From Herbaspirillum rhizosphaerae (lineage in GTDB: Bacteria > Pseudomonadota > Gammaproteobacteria > Burkholderiales > Burkholderiaceae_D), in NCBI RefSeq assembly GCF_001189965.1, contig NZ_LFLU01000009.1:62001-126000 (forward strand): a DNA stretch of 64,000 nt, given 5' to 3'. Position numbers and translations under genes: made by a program. Of the stretch, positions 1 through 6,955 are shown in pieces. Positions within the stretch are counted from its first letter, which is position 1. Each line of letters starts with the position of its first letter. The notes below the pieces were generated by a model, which saw only the letters and a list, made by a program, of their open reading frames with translations, did no database searches and was not told where the DNA came from.

Positions 1-927
1 ATGCGGCAGATGCGGTCCGTTGCCTTCCACGTGATACGTGAACGCCGGCGCACCCAGCGCGAAGATGCAGTCGTGGCCGTCCAGCAAGCCGACAATCCTC
101 TCGCGCATCGCCGGCAGGAAACCGGCGAACAAACGGTGGTCTTCCGGAAAGCTGCAACGCCCCGACATCGGCGCCGCAAACACGCGCGCGTTGTGACGCT
201 CGGCCAGTTGCACCACCGCGTCCCAGGCGTTGTCGCGATCCACCGCCGCACCGACCACGAAAGCAGGGTGCTTGCTCGCATCCAGCATCGCGCCGATCTG
301 GTCCAATACAAACGGCTCGGCGCGCAGCTCGGTGCTCACCGTGCGCGGCGCCAGCAACTCCGCCGGTTGATCCCAGTCGTCCGCCGGAATCGACACCAGC
401 ACCGGCCCGCGCGGCGGCAGCATCGCGATGTAATACGCGCGCGCAATCGCCAGCGGTACGTCGGCTGCGCGCGCCGGCTCCACGCTCCACTTCACGTAGG
501 GCTTGGGCAACTCGGTCGCCTGCGCAGAAAACAAAAACGGATCGAACGGCAAAATCGAACGCGCCTGCTGACCTGCCGTGATCACCATCGGCGTGCGGTT
601 CTTGAAGGCCGTAAAAATATTGCCCATCGCATTGCCCACCCCCGCCGCCGAATGCAGGTTGACCATCGCCGCATTGCGCGTGGCCTGCGCATAGCCGTCG
701 GCCATGCCCACCACCACCGCCTCCTGCAAGCCCAGCACGTAGCGGAAGTCCTCGGGGAAATCGCGGAACATCGGCAGCTCGGTCGAGCCCGGATTGCCGA
801 ACACCGACGTCATGCCGACCCGCCGCATGAAGTCCAGCACGGCGTCGCGTACGGTGATGGCGGAACGTGGTTTGATTGAGGTGGCCGAAGCGGCCGAAGT
901 AGCCTGCGTGGATTGGGAAATGCTCAC
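1..927 (-). CDS. mdlC: Benzoylformate decarboxylase, ThDP-dependent (N-terminal part, cut by window edge)
   Basis: The minus strand reads without a stop from a GTG at 927 to the window edge, giving 309 residues of a thiamine-diphosphate enzyme. After a Ser/Ala-rich leader comes FGNPGSTELPMF with the family's conserved GSTE, then LGLQEAVVVGMADGYA, which carries the cofactor-activating Glu, as in benzoylformate decarboxylase. That enzyme converts benzoylformate to benzaldehyde and CO2 in mandelate degradation. The GTG start is chosen because AGGAGA lies 9 bases upstream. A LysR gene (1062) is divergent across 134 bp. The C-terminal cofactor domain is outside the window, so another ThDP decarboxylase of the same family remains possible. 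Confidence 0.82.
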   Translation of the reverse strand, partial: MSISQSTQATSAASATSIKPRSAITVRDAVLDFMRRVGMTSVFGNPGSTELPMFRDFPEDFRYVLGLQEAVVVGMADGYAQATRNAAMVNLHSAAGVGNAMGNIFTAFKNRTPMVITAGQQARSILPFDPFLFSAQATELPKPYVKWSVEPARAADVPLAIARAYYIAMLPPRGPVLVSIPADDWDQPAELLAPRTVSTELRAEPFVLDQIGAMLDASKHPAFVVGAAVDRDNAWDAVVQLAERHNARVFAAPMSGRCSFPEDHRLFAGFLPAMRERIVGLLDGHDCIFALGAPAFTYHVEGNGPHLPH

Positions 928-1000
928 CCTGGTTCTCCTGTATTCGATGTGGGGATGGCAGCGCAGTGCAGTGTTTGCGCCGCGCGACAGCTGCCGCCAG

Positions 1001-1066
1001 TATGAAAGCGCAAGCCTTGTTTTGAAATTGCCTTTTGGGATAAAAGACATTACTCTTTCGCATGAC
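1001..1066. promoter_or_regulatory. Divergent mdlC/lysR control region, copy A of a shared element
   Basis: This stretch aligns without gaps to 6810-6875, about 44 of 66 positions by hand count and about 26 of 32 in the centre. The best core is CCTTTTGGG at 1031-1039, about 104 bases upstream of the mdlC start. It ends at the LysR start codon. Both copies lie upstream of a minus-strand gene for aromatic-acid use, so I read it as a LysR binding region; the exact contact bases cannot be assigned from two copies. Confidence 0.5.
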
Positions 1067-1967
1067 TTTCGATCTGCGCCAGCTCACCGCTTTCACCACC
1101 ATCGTCGCCACCGGCAGTCTCGGCCGCAGCGCCGATGCCCTGCACGTCACGCAGCCGGCGCTGAGCCGCACCATCAAGCGCCTCGAAGAACAAGTCGGTG
1201 CGCCGCTCTTCGAGCGCCACTCCAAAGGCATGCAACTCACCGCCATCGGTAAAGCCTTGCTGCCGCATGCAACGCTGCTGCTGCGCGAAGCCCGGCACGC
1301 CGCCGAAGAAATCGACGCCATGCGCGGCCTCGTCAAAGGCACCATCCGCGTCGGCGCCGTCGGCAGCATCGCCAGCATGGTCCTGCCGCTGGCCATCGGC
1401 GAAGTCCTCAAGAAACATCCGACGCTGCAAGTGCAAGTCATCGAAGGCGTGTGGGACCGCCTCACCGACGCCCTCATCACCCACGAAGTCGACCTCGCCC
1501 TCGGCATGGCCGTAGCCGACACCGAAGAGATCTGCGCCATCGGCGACTGCCGCTGGGAAGACACCAGCTACGTCGTCGCCGCCGCCGACCACCCTCTGCG
1601 CAGCAAAAAGAAGCTCGCCCTCATCGACACCTTGTCGCAACCCTGGGCGCTGCCGCCGCAAGGCACCGGCCCCTACGAACAGATGCAACAAGTCTTCCAC
1701 GACCACGGCCTGCCCATGCCCGACAGCGCGGTGGAGACGCGCTCGGTCATGGTATTGAAGAGCCTGGTGACACGCTCAGGATTCCTGAGCTGGATGCCCG
1801 CCCCGATGTTCGAAGTCGACCGCAAGGCGCAACTGATTACCGCGCTGGAGATTGAAGGCGCGACGGGGACGAGAACGCTGACGGCGTTCCGCCGACGGCA
1901 TGGGATTTTGCCGGGGCCGGCGGTTAGGTTGTTGGAGGAGTTGAGGGTGTTGACGGTCACGACTTGA
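1062..1967 (+). CDS. LysR-family transcriptional regulator (of benzoylformate/mandelate genes)
   Basis: This 301-residue protein has the LysR plan: an N-terminal winged helix-turn-helix (about residues 4-62, with SADALHVTQPALSRTIKRLE) and a C-terminal effector-binding domain starting near RVGAVGSIASMVLPLAI. It is transcribed away from the benzoylformate decarboxylase gene, the usual arrangement for a LysR activator and its target. The intergenic element is repeated upstream of the aromatic-acid transporter at 5288-6655, so it may control both. The effector is unknown; benzoylformate or mandelate is a guess from context. The AT-rich island begins directly downstream. Confidence 0.88.
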   Translation: MTFDLRQLTAFTTIVATGSLGRSADALHVTQPALSRTIKRLEEQVGAPLFERHSKGMQLTAIGKALLPHATLLLREARHAAEEIDAMRGLVKGTIRVGAVGSIASMVLPLAIGEVLKKHPTLQVQVIEGVWDRLTDALITHEVDLALGMAVADTEEICAIGDCRWEDTSYVVAAADHPLRSKKKLALIDTLSQPWALPPQGTGPYEQMQQVFHDHGLPMPDSAVETRSVMVLKSLVTRSGFLSWMPAPMFEVDRKAQLITALEIEGATGTRTLTAFRRRHGILPGPAVRLLEELRVLTVTT

Positions 1968-2176
1968 TCCAGCTCACGTCGGATGGAGTAATAGATGCGA
2001 TACTCCCAAAAAACAAAGTGCATCTGCAATTTGCATACTGCGCCACATGCTGCGAAGTATGTTTAGAAGAATGCACCTTTAGTAATAACAAAGCGGGGGT
2101 AGTTGCAAACTCTTAGCAGGACATGTCTACTGCGACAATAAGAATCTACGTACCAACTTTTGGGGAAGGTTGATGT

Positions 2177-3061
2177 ATGCGAAAAAATGTTGCCAAGAAA
2201 AAAGATGATGCATTGACGTTTGCAATGTATCAGGCAGGTGTCGAAAATACGGATGAAACAAAAAAGACGACTGCATCACTTTTGGGGCTAGTGGGAGAAA
2301 TCGGTGATCTACACAGCATATTTAAAAGAATGCTTGTTCAGCAAGGTTATCCCACATTTAAGCAAGAACTCATTGAAGAGATCGGTGATGTACTTTGGTA
2401 CGTGGCGAGTCTAGCATCTAGGCACGATTTATCTTTGCAAGAAATTGCTGAAGGCAATCTGACAAAAGCTCATCAATTTTTCGACAGCGGCGGCCTGACC
2501 TTATTCGATAAAGGCTTTCCTGATGATGAGAGATTTCCGCGCAAGTTCTCCGTTGTATTCGAAGAAAAGGATGTGGCCGAAGCTATTCAAGTAAAGATAC
2601 GAATCAATGAAATATTCATTGGCGATGCCTTAACGGACAACGCACACTCTGATGATGGTTATCGCTATCACGATGTTTTTCACCTTGCTTATGCTGCAGT
2701 TTTGGGATGGTCTCCAGTCACACGTGCACTTCTTCATAGAAAACGGAAAAGCAAACCAGATATCGATGAAGTAGAAGATGGCGCTCGGGCCAAAATTGTT
2801 GAGGAGGCTATTTCAATCTTCATCTTTAATCAAGCAAATGCGAGAGGTGGTTTTAGAAACGAAAAGGCCATTGATATTGGATTGCTGAAAACCGTCAAAA
2901 AATTATGTGAAAGTCTTGAAGTGCGGACATGTACTGCCAAGCAGTGGCAACGAGCGATTTACTCTGGATTTGAGATGTTCCATCAACTCAAAGAAAATCG
3001 TGGAGGCATCGTGCATCTCGATTTGGATAGACAAGAAGTCAGATATCAGAAGTCTCTTTAA
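2177..3061 (+). CDS. MazG-like nucleotide pyrophosphohydrolase with C-terminal extension
   Basis: This 294-residue protein starts after GGGGAAGG with 7-base spacing. Residues about 30-100 form an all-alpha MazG-type domain: GEIGDL (E41, D44) and EEIGDVLWYV (E68, D71) supply the acidic metal ligands. MazG enzymes hydrolyse (d)NTPs to monophosphate and pyrophosphate. The first motif is ExxD instead of the common ExxE. Residues about 105-294 form a conserved-looking extension with DGYRYHDVFHLAYAAVLGW and an acidic stretch at 195-200, unlike the second MazG repeat of E. coli MazG. It leads a cassette with a thymidylate-synthase-like gene and a uracil-DNA-glycosylase-like gene, so pyrimidine dNTP control is the likely role. 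Codon use is AT-rich. Confidence 0.75.
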   Translation: MRKNVAKKKDDALTFAMYQAGVENTDETKKTTASLLGLVGEIGDLHSIFKRMLVQQGYPTFKQELIEEIGDVLWYVASLASRHDLSLQEIAEGNLTKAHQFFDSGGLTLFDKGFPDDERFPRKFSVVFEEKDVAEAIQVKIRINEIFIGDALTDNAHSDDGYRYHDVFHLAYAAVLGWSPVTRALLHRKRKSKPDIDEVEDGARAKIVEEAISIFIFNQANARGGFRNEKAIDIGLLKTVKKLCESLEVRTCTAKQWQRAIYSGFEMFHQLKENRGGIVHLDLDRQEVRYQKSL

Positions 3062-3093
3062 CGATCTTTAAAATAATAAATAAGGGAGGATAA

Positions 3094-3816
3094 ATGCTGG
3101 ATGTACAAGCAGAAACCTGTCTCGCTGCGTGGAGATCGGCAGCCGCTCAGCTTCTTCAAAAAAGAGATCATCACGCTTTCAATTTGATCTTAGAGATTAC
3201 AAATCCCTGTCACCTAGATCTAGCTTGGCTAACTTCATATTCACCAGACAGCATCGGAGCAAATACCGAAAAATTATCTGATGTGATAGATACTATTTTT
3301 CCAATCACGATAAGAGAGAAGTTTATTGACCGGAATCAGTTTTATTCAGAGTATCTGCGTCGACATCGAAGAGCGATGAAGTGGACTCGGAATCGAGGTC
3401 GATGGGGAACATACTTTGAACGTTTGATTGCCTTCGACAAAGCAAATTCAGTCAACCAACTTGAACGGGTCATAGAAAAATTGAACAGTTGGGAGCAAAG
3501 AAATACCACCGGGTTAGTATTTCATCTTTCTTCTCCAACTTTAGATGCTCCTCGCGTTAGGGGAGGTCCTTGTTGGCATTTTGGTGAAATAGTGTGGAAT
3601 CCAGGAGGTGTTTTGGATTTAGTAGTCGTCTATAGAAATCACGACTACTTCAATAAAGCACTGGGAAATTTTCTCGCATTGGGACAATTATTGAAGTTCA
3701 TTGCAGATGCCTCTAACAAAATACCTGGAAAGTTAATATGCCATTCGGTCCATGCGTATTTTGATAGACCGGTTCAGGAACTCACAGCATTGGCAAGATT
3801 AAATTTGGTTGAATAA
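3094..3816 (+). CDS. Thymidylate-synthase-like protein (divergent)
   Basis: This 240-residue protein has an excellent ribosome site (GGGAGGA) just before its ATG. The C-terminal half resembles the thymidylate synthase / dNMP hydroxymethylase fold: RGRWGTYFERL (101-111) matches the GxYGxxxR region; GGPCWHFGEIVW (158-168) matches the nucleophile segment, with C160 in place; VYRNHDYFNKALGNFLALGQLL (split at 179-200) matches the R-S-x-D...N motif; and CHSVHAYF (216-223) matches the late H-x-Y motif. Substitutions are many, so substrate and chemistry are uncertain: it could methylate or hydroxymethylate a pyrimidine nucleotide, or be a non-catalytic nucleotide sensor. It sits 32 bp after the MazG-like gene and just before the glycosylase gene. 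Confidence 0.6.
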   Translation: MLDVQAETCLAAWRSAAAQLLQKRDHHAFNLILEITNPCHLDLAWLTSYSPDSIGANTEKLSDVIDTIFPITIREKFIDRNQFYSEYLRRHRRAMKWTRNRGRWGTYFERLIAFDKANSVNQLERVIEKLNSWEQRNTTGLVFHLSSPTLDAPRVRGGPCWHFGEIVWNPGGVLDLVVVYRNHDYFNKALGNFLALGQLLKFIADASNKIPGKLICHSVHAYFDRPVQELTALARLNLVE

Positions 3817-3820
3817 CGAA

Positions 3821-4924
3821 ATGCGACAAACAGAAGAGAAATTTTCTCAGTTGATTGCTGAAGTACAGGCGTGCCGACTTTGCGCTCGCATGGATACAAG
3901 TGTTCGGATCTTCGGCCCAGCAAGTGGGAGTTTGAGCGCAAAAGTGATGTTCATAGGGGAAGCTCCGGGACGACTGGGAGCAGACGAATCTGCCATTCCT
4001 TTTCATGGGGACAAATCCGGACATAACTTTGAATCTTTAATTGAACAGGTAGATTTACATCGCTACGAAATATTTGTAACGAATGCGGTTCTTTGCAATC
4101 CAAAGGACGAGCACGGAAACAATGCGACACCTACGCCGGTAGAGATTAAAAATTGCACTTCTTTTCTAAGACGCCAGCTTGAGCTGATTGATCCTCCAAT
4201 AGTTGTTACCTTGGGCGCAACAGCATTGAAAGCATGTGGACAACTCGAGGAACACTCTCTAGCTCTGAAAGACAACGTCCGCAAATCCACTAGTTGGTTT
4301 GGGCGAGAATTGATTCCTGCATATCACCCAGGACAACGGGCAATGTTACATCGCAGCTTTGCCAATCAGCTTGCCGACTATCAATTTATTAGTGAAAAAG
4401 TACGTCGACTTAAAAGGAAATCCAAGTCAATTTCAGCCGGAAAAATAAAAAGAACAACACAGGAATTAGTGCACGAGATTACTAGTAGAGAAAATGACTT
4501 ATCTTATTTTGCACTTCATAAATTGGTGTTTATGGCGGAGGCAAAAGCATTGGATGAGCTTGGCCATCGATTAACCGATTCCTACATTATTCGCCAAAAA
4601 GATGGGCCGTACTGCGTGGACTTGCATCCGAAAAAACTTGCAAATCTTGGGCTAAATTTAACCACTTATTTCAAAGGGGAGCGTCTATTTGTGAAAAGAA
4701 AAATTGACTTGTTCTCACCGGGAAAAACTAATCAATCTTTTTTCTCCAGTCTTGAGATTGCTGTTATTGAGGCAGTCATGCAGAAATATAGCCATCTTTC
4801 TGATACGGAAATAAAGCGTGCGGCATACACCACTAGGGCTATGCGCGAGATGCTAAGGAAGGAAAAAAAATTAGGACTAAATGTGTTTAATGCACCTTTG
4901 CTGGTGCCGTCAATTTATGAATAG
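3821..4924 (+). CDS. Family-4-type uracil-DNA glycosylase fused to a Panacea/SocA-like domain
   Basis: This 367-residue protein has two parts. Residues 1-195 are a uracil-DNA-glycosylase fold: four cysteines placed as in [4Fe-4S] family 4 enzymes (C18, C21, C92, C112), GEAPG at 46-50, IPFHGDKSGHNF at 59-70, TNAVLCNP at 87-94 and HPG at 169-171. Residues about 225-360 (LHKLVFMAEAKALDELG, then QKDGPYCVDL) resemble the Panacea (DUF4065/SocA) domain, known from antitoxins and protease adaptors. An alternative TTG start at 3809 would overlap the upstream stop. The ATG at 3821 follows that stop by 4 bases. The pairing suggests a regulated glycosylase acting on foreign or modified DNA. Function is inferred. 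Confidence 0.72.
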   Translation: MRQTEEKFSQLIAEVQACRLCARMDTSVRIFGPASGSLSAKVMFIGEAPGRLGADESAIPFHGDKSGHNFESLIEQVDLHRYEIFVTNAVLCNPKDEHGNNATPTPVEIKNCTSFLRRQLELIDPPIVVTLGATALKACGQLEEHSLALKDNVRKSTSWFGRELIPAYHPGQRAMLHRSFANQLADYQFISEKVRRLKRKSKSISAGKIKRTTQELVHEITSRENDLSYFALHKLVFMAEAKALDELGHRLTDSYIIRQKDGPYCVDLHPKKLANLGLNLTTYFKGERLFVKRKIDLFSPGKTNQSFFSSLEIAVIEAVMQKYSHLSDTEIKRAAYTTRAMREMLRKEKKLGLNVFNAPLLVPSIYE

Positions 4925-5208
4925 CTCCGGCTACTCTCTGCAGTCCTTTTGCAAGAAAGTTTCCTTGCCTCTCTTGCAGATCTAACTATCTGCCGACTGT
5001 CGCAAGATATCGCGCCGAGTCGCAGCGCTTTTATTCTTACTGTCTGCGTTACATCGTAATGTGGATGATTCAAATGATCTTGAAACCACGTTGGTAATAG
5101 TCCCAGTTTTTGGGCGAAGCTGTGAAGTTCGGTAAGTGAATCTGCAGCCAGATGGCACCAATATCTATTGCGCCATCTGATCTGAGCGTTGTCGATATAT
5201 ACAGCCAT
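4915..5208 (-). CDS. DUF4031 family small protein
   Basis: This 97-residue protein begins MAVYIDNAQIRWRNRYWCHL and continues with ADSLTELHSFAQKLGL and HPHYDVT, the pattern I recognise as DUF4031, a short family of unknown function. The ATG at 5208 is chosen because the family starts with this MxVYxD motif; an upstream TTG at 5265 would add 19 unrelated residues. No good ribosome site precedes either start. The last 10 bases overlap the 3' end of the glycosylase gene in convergent orientation. Base use is AT-rich, so it probably belongs to the same island, at its right edge. Confidence 0.68.
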   Translation of the reverse strand: MAVYIDNAQIRWRNRYWCHLAADSLTELHSFAQKLGLLPTWFQDHLNHPHYDVTQTVRIKALRLGAISCDSRQIVRSAREARKLSCKRTAESSRSYS

Positions 5209-5287
5209 AGTAGGGGAGTCTGAGTAATTTAGTCGGCTCGCTATTCTATAGATGTCTCGATCCAATATAAATATTATTGAACTATAT

Positions 5288-6655
5288 TCATTGGCTTTCC
5301 TTTAAGACTTCCCTCGGGGCGGCGACTTTAGCTTTAAAAAGACTCGGAATATGCCCCCGCACCACCAGCAACGCCCCCAACACAAACACCATCGCCGTTC
5401 CCAGCATCACCAGATAACCATTGGCGCCCGCGCCGGTGATGACTATCGCTCCTGCAAACGCACTGAGAATCGCACCCAGCCGGCCGAAGGCCAGGGCGGA
5501 TGCGGTGCCGGTGGCGCGTACTCCCGTTGGATAGATGTAGGCGCACAGCGCGAACATGGTGGATTGCACCGCGTTGACGAACAGGCCGTGCAGACCCAGG
5601 CCGAAGATGAAGAGGCCGGTGGCGTGCGAGGCATCCACGCCCAACAACAGCAAGGCGCTGGCGACGCCGCCGATGCTGCACAGGAGCAGCGGGCCGCGCG
5701 AGCCGTAGCGGGTGATCGCAACGGCGCAGGCCAGTGCGCCGATGACGCCGCCCAGATTGTAGGCAGTCAGTCCGGCGCCGGCGATGGCGACGTTGAGGCC
5801 TTCGGCGGCGAGCATGGTGGGCAGCCAGCTGAAGGCGCTGTACACCGCCAGCAGACACATGAAGAAGGCGCACCAGATGGCGATGGTGTCGCGTGCGCGG
5901 CCGTCGCTGAAGAGGGCGCGGAAACCCAGGCGCTGTTCGGCTTTCTGTTCGCTCATGTCGGTGAAGCCGGTGGCGGCGTTGACGTTGCGGGCCATGCGCG
6001 CGAGCAGCTTGCGCAGTTCGGGCCAGCGTTGTTCGCGGCGTGCCAGGTAGCGTGGCGACTCAGGCAAGGCAAGGATCAGCAGCACGGCCAGCACCAGCGG
6101 CAGCGCGCCGCCGATGAAGAACAAACCGCGCCAGCCGTACAGCGGCATCACCGCGCCGGCGAACAGGCCTGCCAGCATGCCGCCCAGCGGCACGCAGACG
6201 ATGGTGGCGGTGACCGCAACGGTGCGGTGTTTGGACGGTGTGAATTCCGCCGTCATGGTGGTGGAGCTGGGCAGCGCGCCGCCGATGCCGAAGCCGGCGA
6301 TCAGGCGCAGGATGGCGATGGTCAGTACGTCGGGCGCGAGGCCGATGGCGCAGGTGGCGGTGCCGAAGATCAGCACGCTGCCGATGATGGCCCAGCGGCG
6401 GCCGAAGCGGTCGGCGAACAAACCGGCGCAGGCGCTGCCGATGCCCATGCCGATCAGCCCGGCGGCAACCGCCGGTGCAAAGGCGCTGCGGGTAATGCCC
6501 CATTCCTTGATCAGCACCGGAATCGCGAAGCCGATCAGCTGGCCGTCGAAGCCGTCCATGACGATGGACAGTGCAGCCAGGCAGACTACGAACTTTTGCA
6601 TCGCGGTGAAGACGCCGTCGTCGAGGGTCTTGCCGATGTCGATGGAGGCGCTCAT
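5288..6655 (-). CDS. MFS transporter, aromatic acid:H+ symporter type
   Basis: This 455-residue protein has about twelve hydrophobic segments, the MFS loop motif ADRFGRRWAIIGS between TM2 and TM3, and DGFDGQLIGFAIPVLIKEWG in TM1, which matches the DGFD signature of the aromatic-acid symporter family (PcaK/BenK-like). It should import an aromatic carboxylate across the inner membrane with protons. The ATG at 6655 follows GGAGA and overlaps the stop of a 22-codon ORF (ATGA); the open frame extends further upstream but is Arg-rich and unlike a protein. The upstream region shares an element with the mdlC promoter, so the substrate may be benzoylformate or mandelate. Confidence 0.85.
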   Translation of the reverse strand: MSASIDIGKTLDDGVFTAMQKFVVCLAALSIVMDGFDGQLIGFAIPVLIKEWGITRSAFAPAVAAGLIGMGIGSACAGLFADRFGRRWAIIGSVLIFGTATCAIGLAPDVLTIAILRLIAGFGIGGALPSSTTMTAEFTPSKHRTVAVTATIVCVPLGGMLAGLFAGAVMPLYGWRGLFFIGGALPLVLAVLLILALPESPRYLARREQRWPELRKLLARMARNVNAATGFTDMSEQKAEQRLGFRALFSDGRARDTIAIWCAFFMCLLAVYSAFSWLPTMLAAEGLNVAIAGAGLTAYNLGGVIGALACAVAITRYGSRGPLLLCSIGGVASALLLLGVDASHATGLFIFGLGLHGLFVNAVQSTMFALCAYIYPTGVRATGTASALAFGRLGAILSAFAGAIVITGAGANGYLVMLGTAMVFVLGALLVVRGHIPSLFKAKVAAPREVLKESQ

Positions 6656-6720
6656 GCTGCCGTCTCCGGGTTGGCGAATGCGCCGGCGGCGCCGGGTGTT
6701 TCCACTCTGTCTTGCAGCAT
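6652..6720 (-). CDS. Possible 22-codon leader peptide upstream of the MFS gene
   Basis: AAGGAGACAAGGCC precedes an ATG at 6720. The 22-codon frame (beginning MLQDRVETPG, ending NPETAA) stops at a TGA overlapping the MFS start as ATGA, and the MFS ribosome site lies inside it. This is a textbook layout for translational coupling. It may instead be the stump of a larger deleted gene. No runs of a single amino acid suggest an attenuation leader. Confidence 0.4.
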   Translation of the reverse strand: MLQDRVETPGAAGAFANPETAA

Positions 6721-6809
6721 GGCCTTGTCTCCTTGGATTTCTTGTCGGTATTTTTATCGTGTCTGACATCGCGCGCGGATCATGCCGCCGCGATTTTTGT
6801 GCGGCCAAG

Positions 6810-6875
6810 TATGGAAGAGGGTGGTCCGATTTGGAATTACCTTTTGGGGCCAAAGGCATTACCGCGATGCATGAC
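6810..6875. promoter_or_regulatory. MFS upstream region, copy B of the mdlC-type element
   Basis: Gapless match to 1001-1066. The core CCTTTTGGGG lies at 6840-6849, about 120 bases upstream of the leader ATG and 185 bases upstream of the MFS ATG. The final CATGAC of copy A, which there contains the LysR start codon, is also kept here, but no LysR reading frame follows. Immediately beyond, TCCG and CGGA flank 7 bases at 6896-6910. Likely a binding region for the LysR protein encoded at 1062. Confidence 0.5.
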
Positions 6876-6955
6876 TTGCCTGCCGGCGTCTATTGTCCGT
6901 CAAAGTCGGATAGAGCGAATCCGTGCGGACAGCGCACGAGCCGGCCGGCTTGACA

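Larger units (their letters stand above)
1968..5287. other. AT-rich accessory island with nucleotide- and DNA-repair-like genes
   Basis: Base use changes sharply after the LysR stop: codons become A/T-ending (many AAA, GAA, ATT, TTT) and the dense antisense frames typical of the flanks disappear. GC-rich sequence returns in the MFS transporter at 5288. The island holds three co-directional genes (2177-4924) and one convergent gene (4915-5208). I see no integrase, transposase, tRNA or convincing flanking direct repeat, so the transfer mechanism is unknown. The 209 bp before the first gene contains the 8-bp palindrome GACATGTC (about 2119-2126) and no clear promoter. Confidence 0.75.

Noticed and set aside
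1-879. A 292-codon plus-strand frame at the left edge beginning with ATG.
   Set aside because: It mirrors the benzoylformate decarboxylase gene on the minus strand and is Arg/His-rich without motifs.
1968-5300. Direct repeats as attachment sites for the AT-rich island (for example ATAGATG near 1990 and 5248).
   Set aside because: The matches are 7 bases in AT-rich DNA with poor extension, no more than expected by chance; no integrase gene is present.
5351-6766. A 471-codon plus-strand frame opposite the MFS gene.
   Set aside because: Gly/Ala/Gln/His-rich product with no membrane segments, while the minus strand is a clear transporter.
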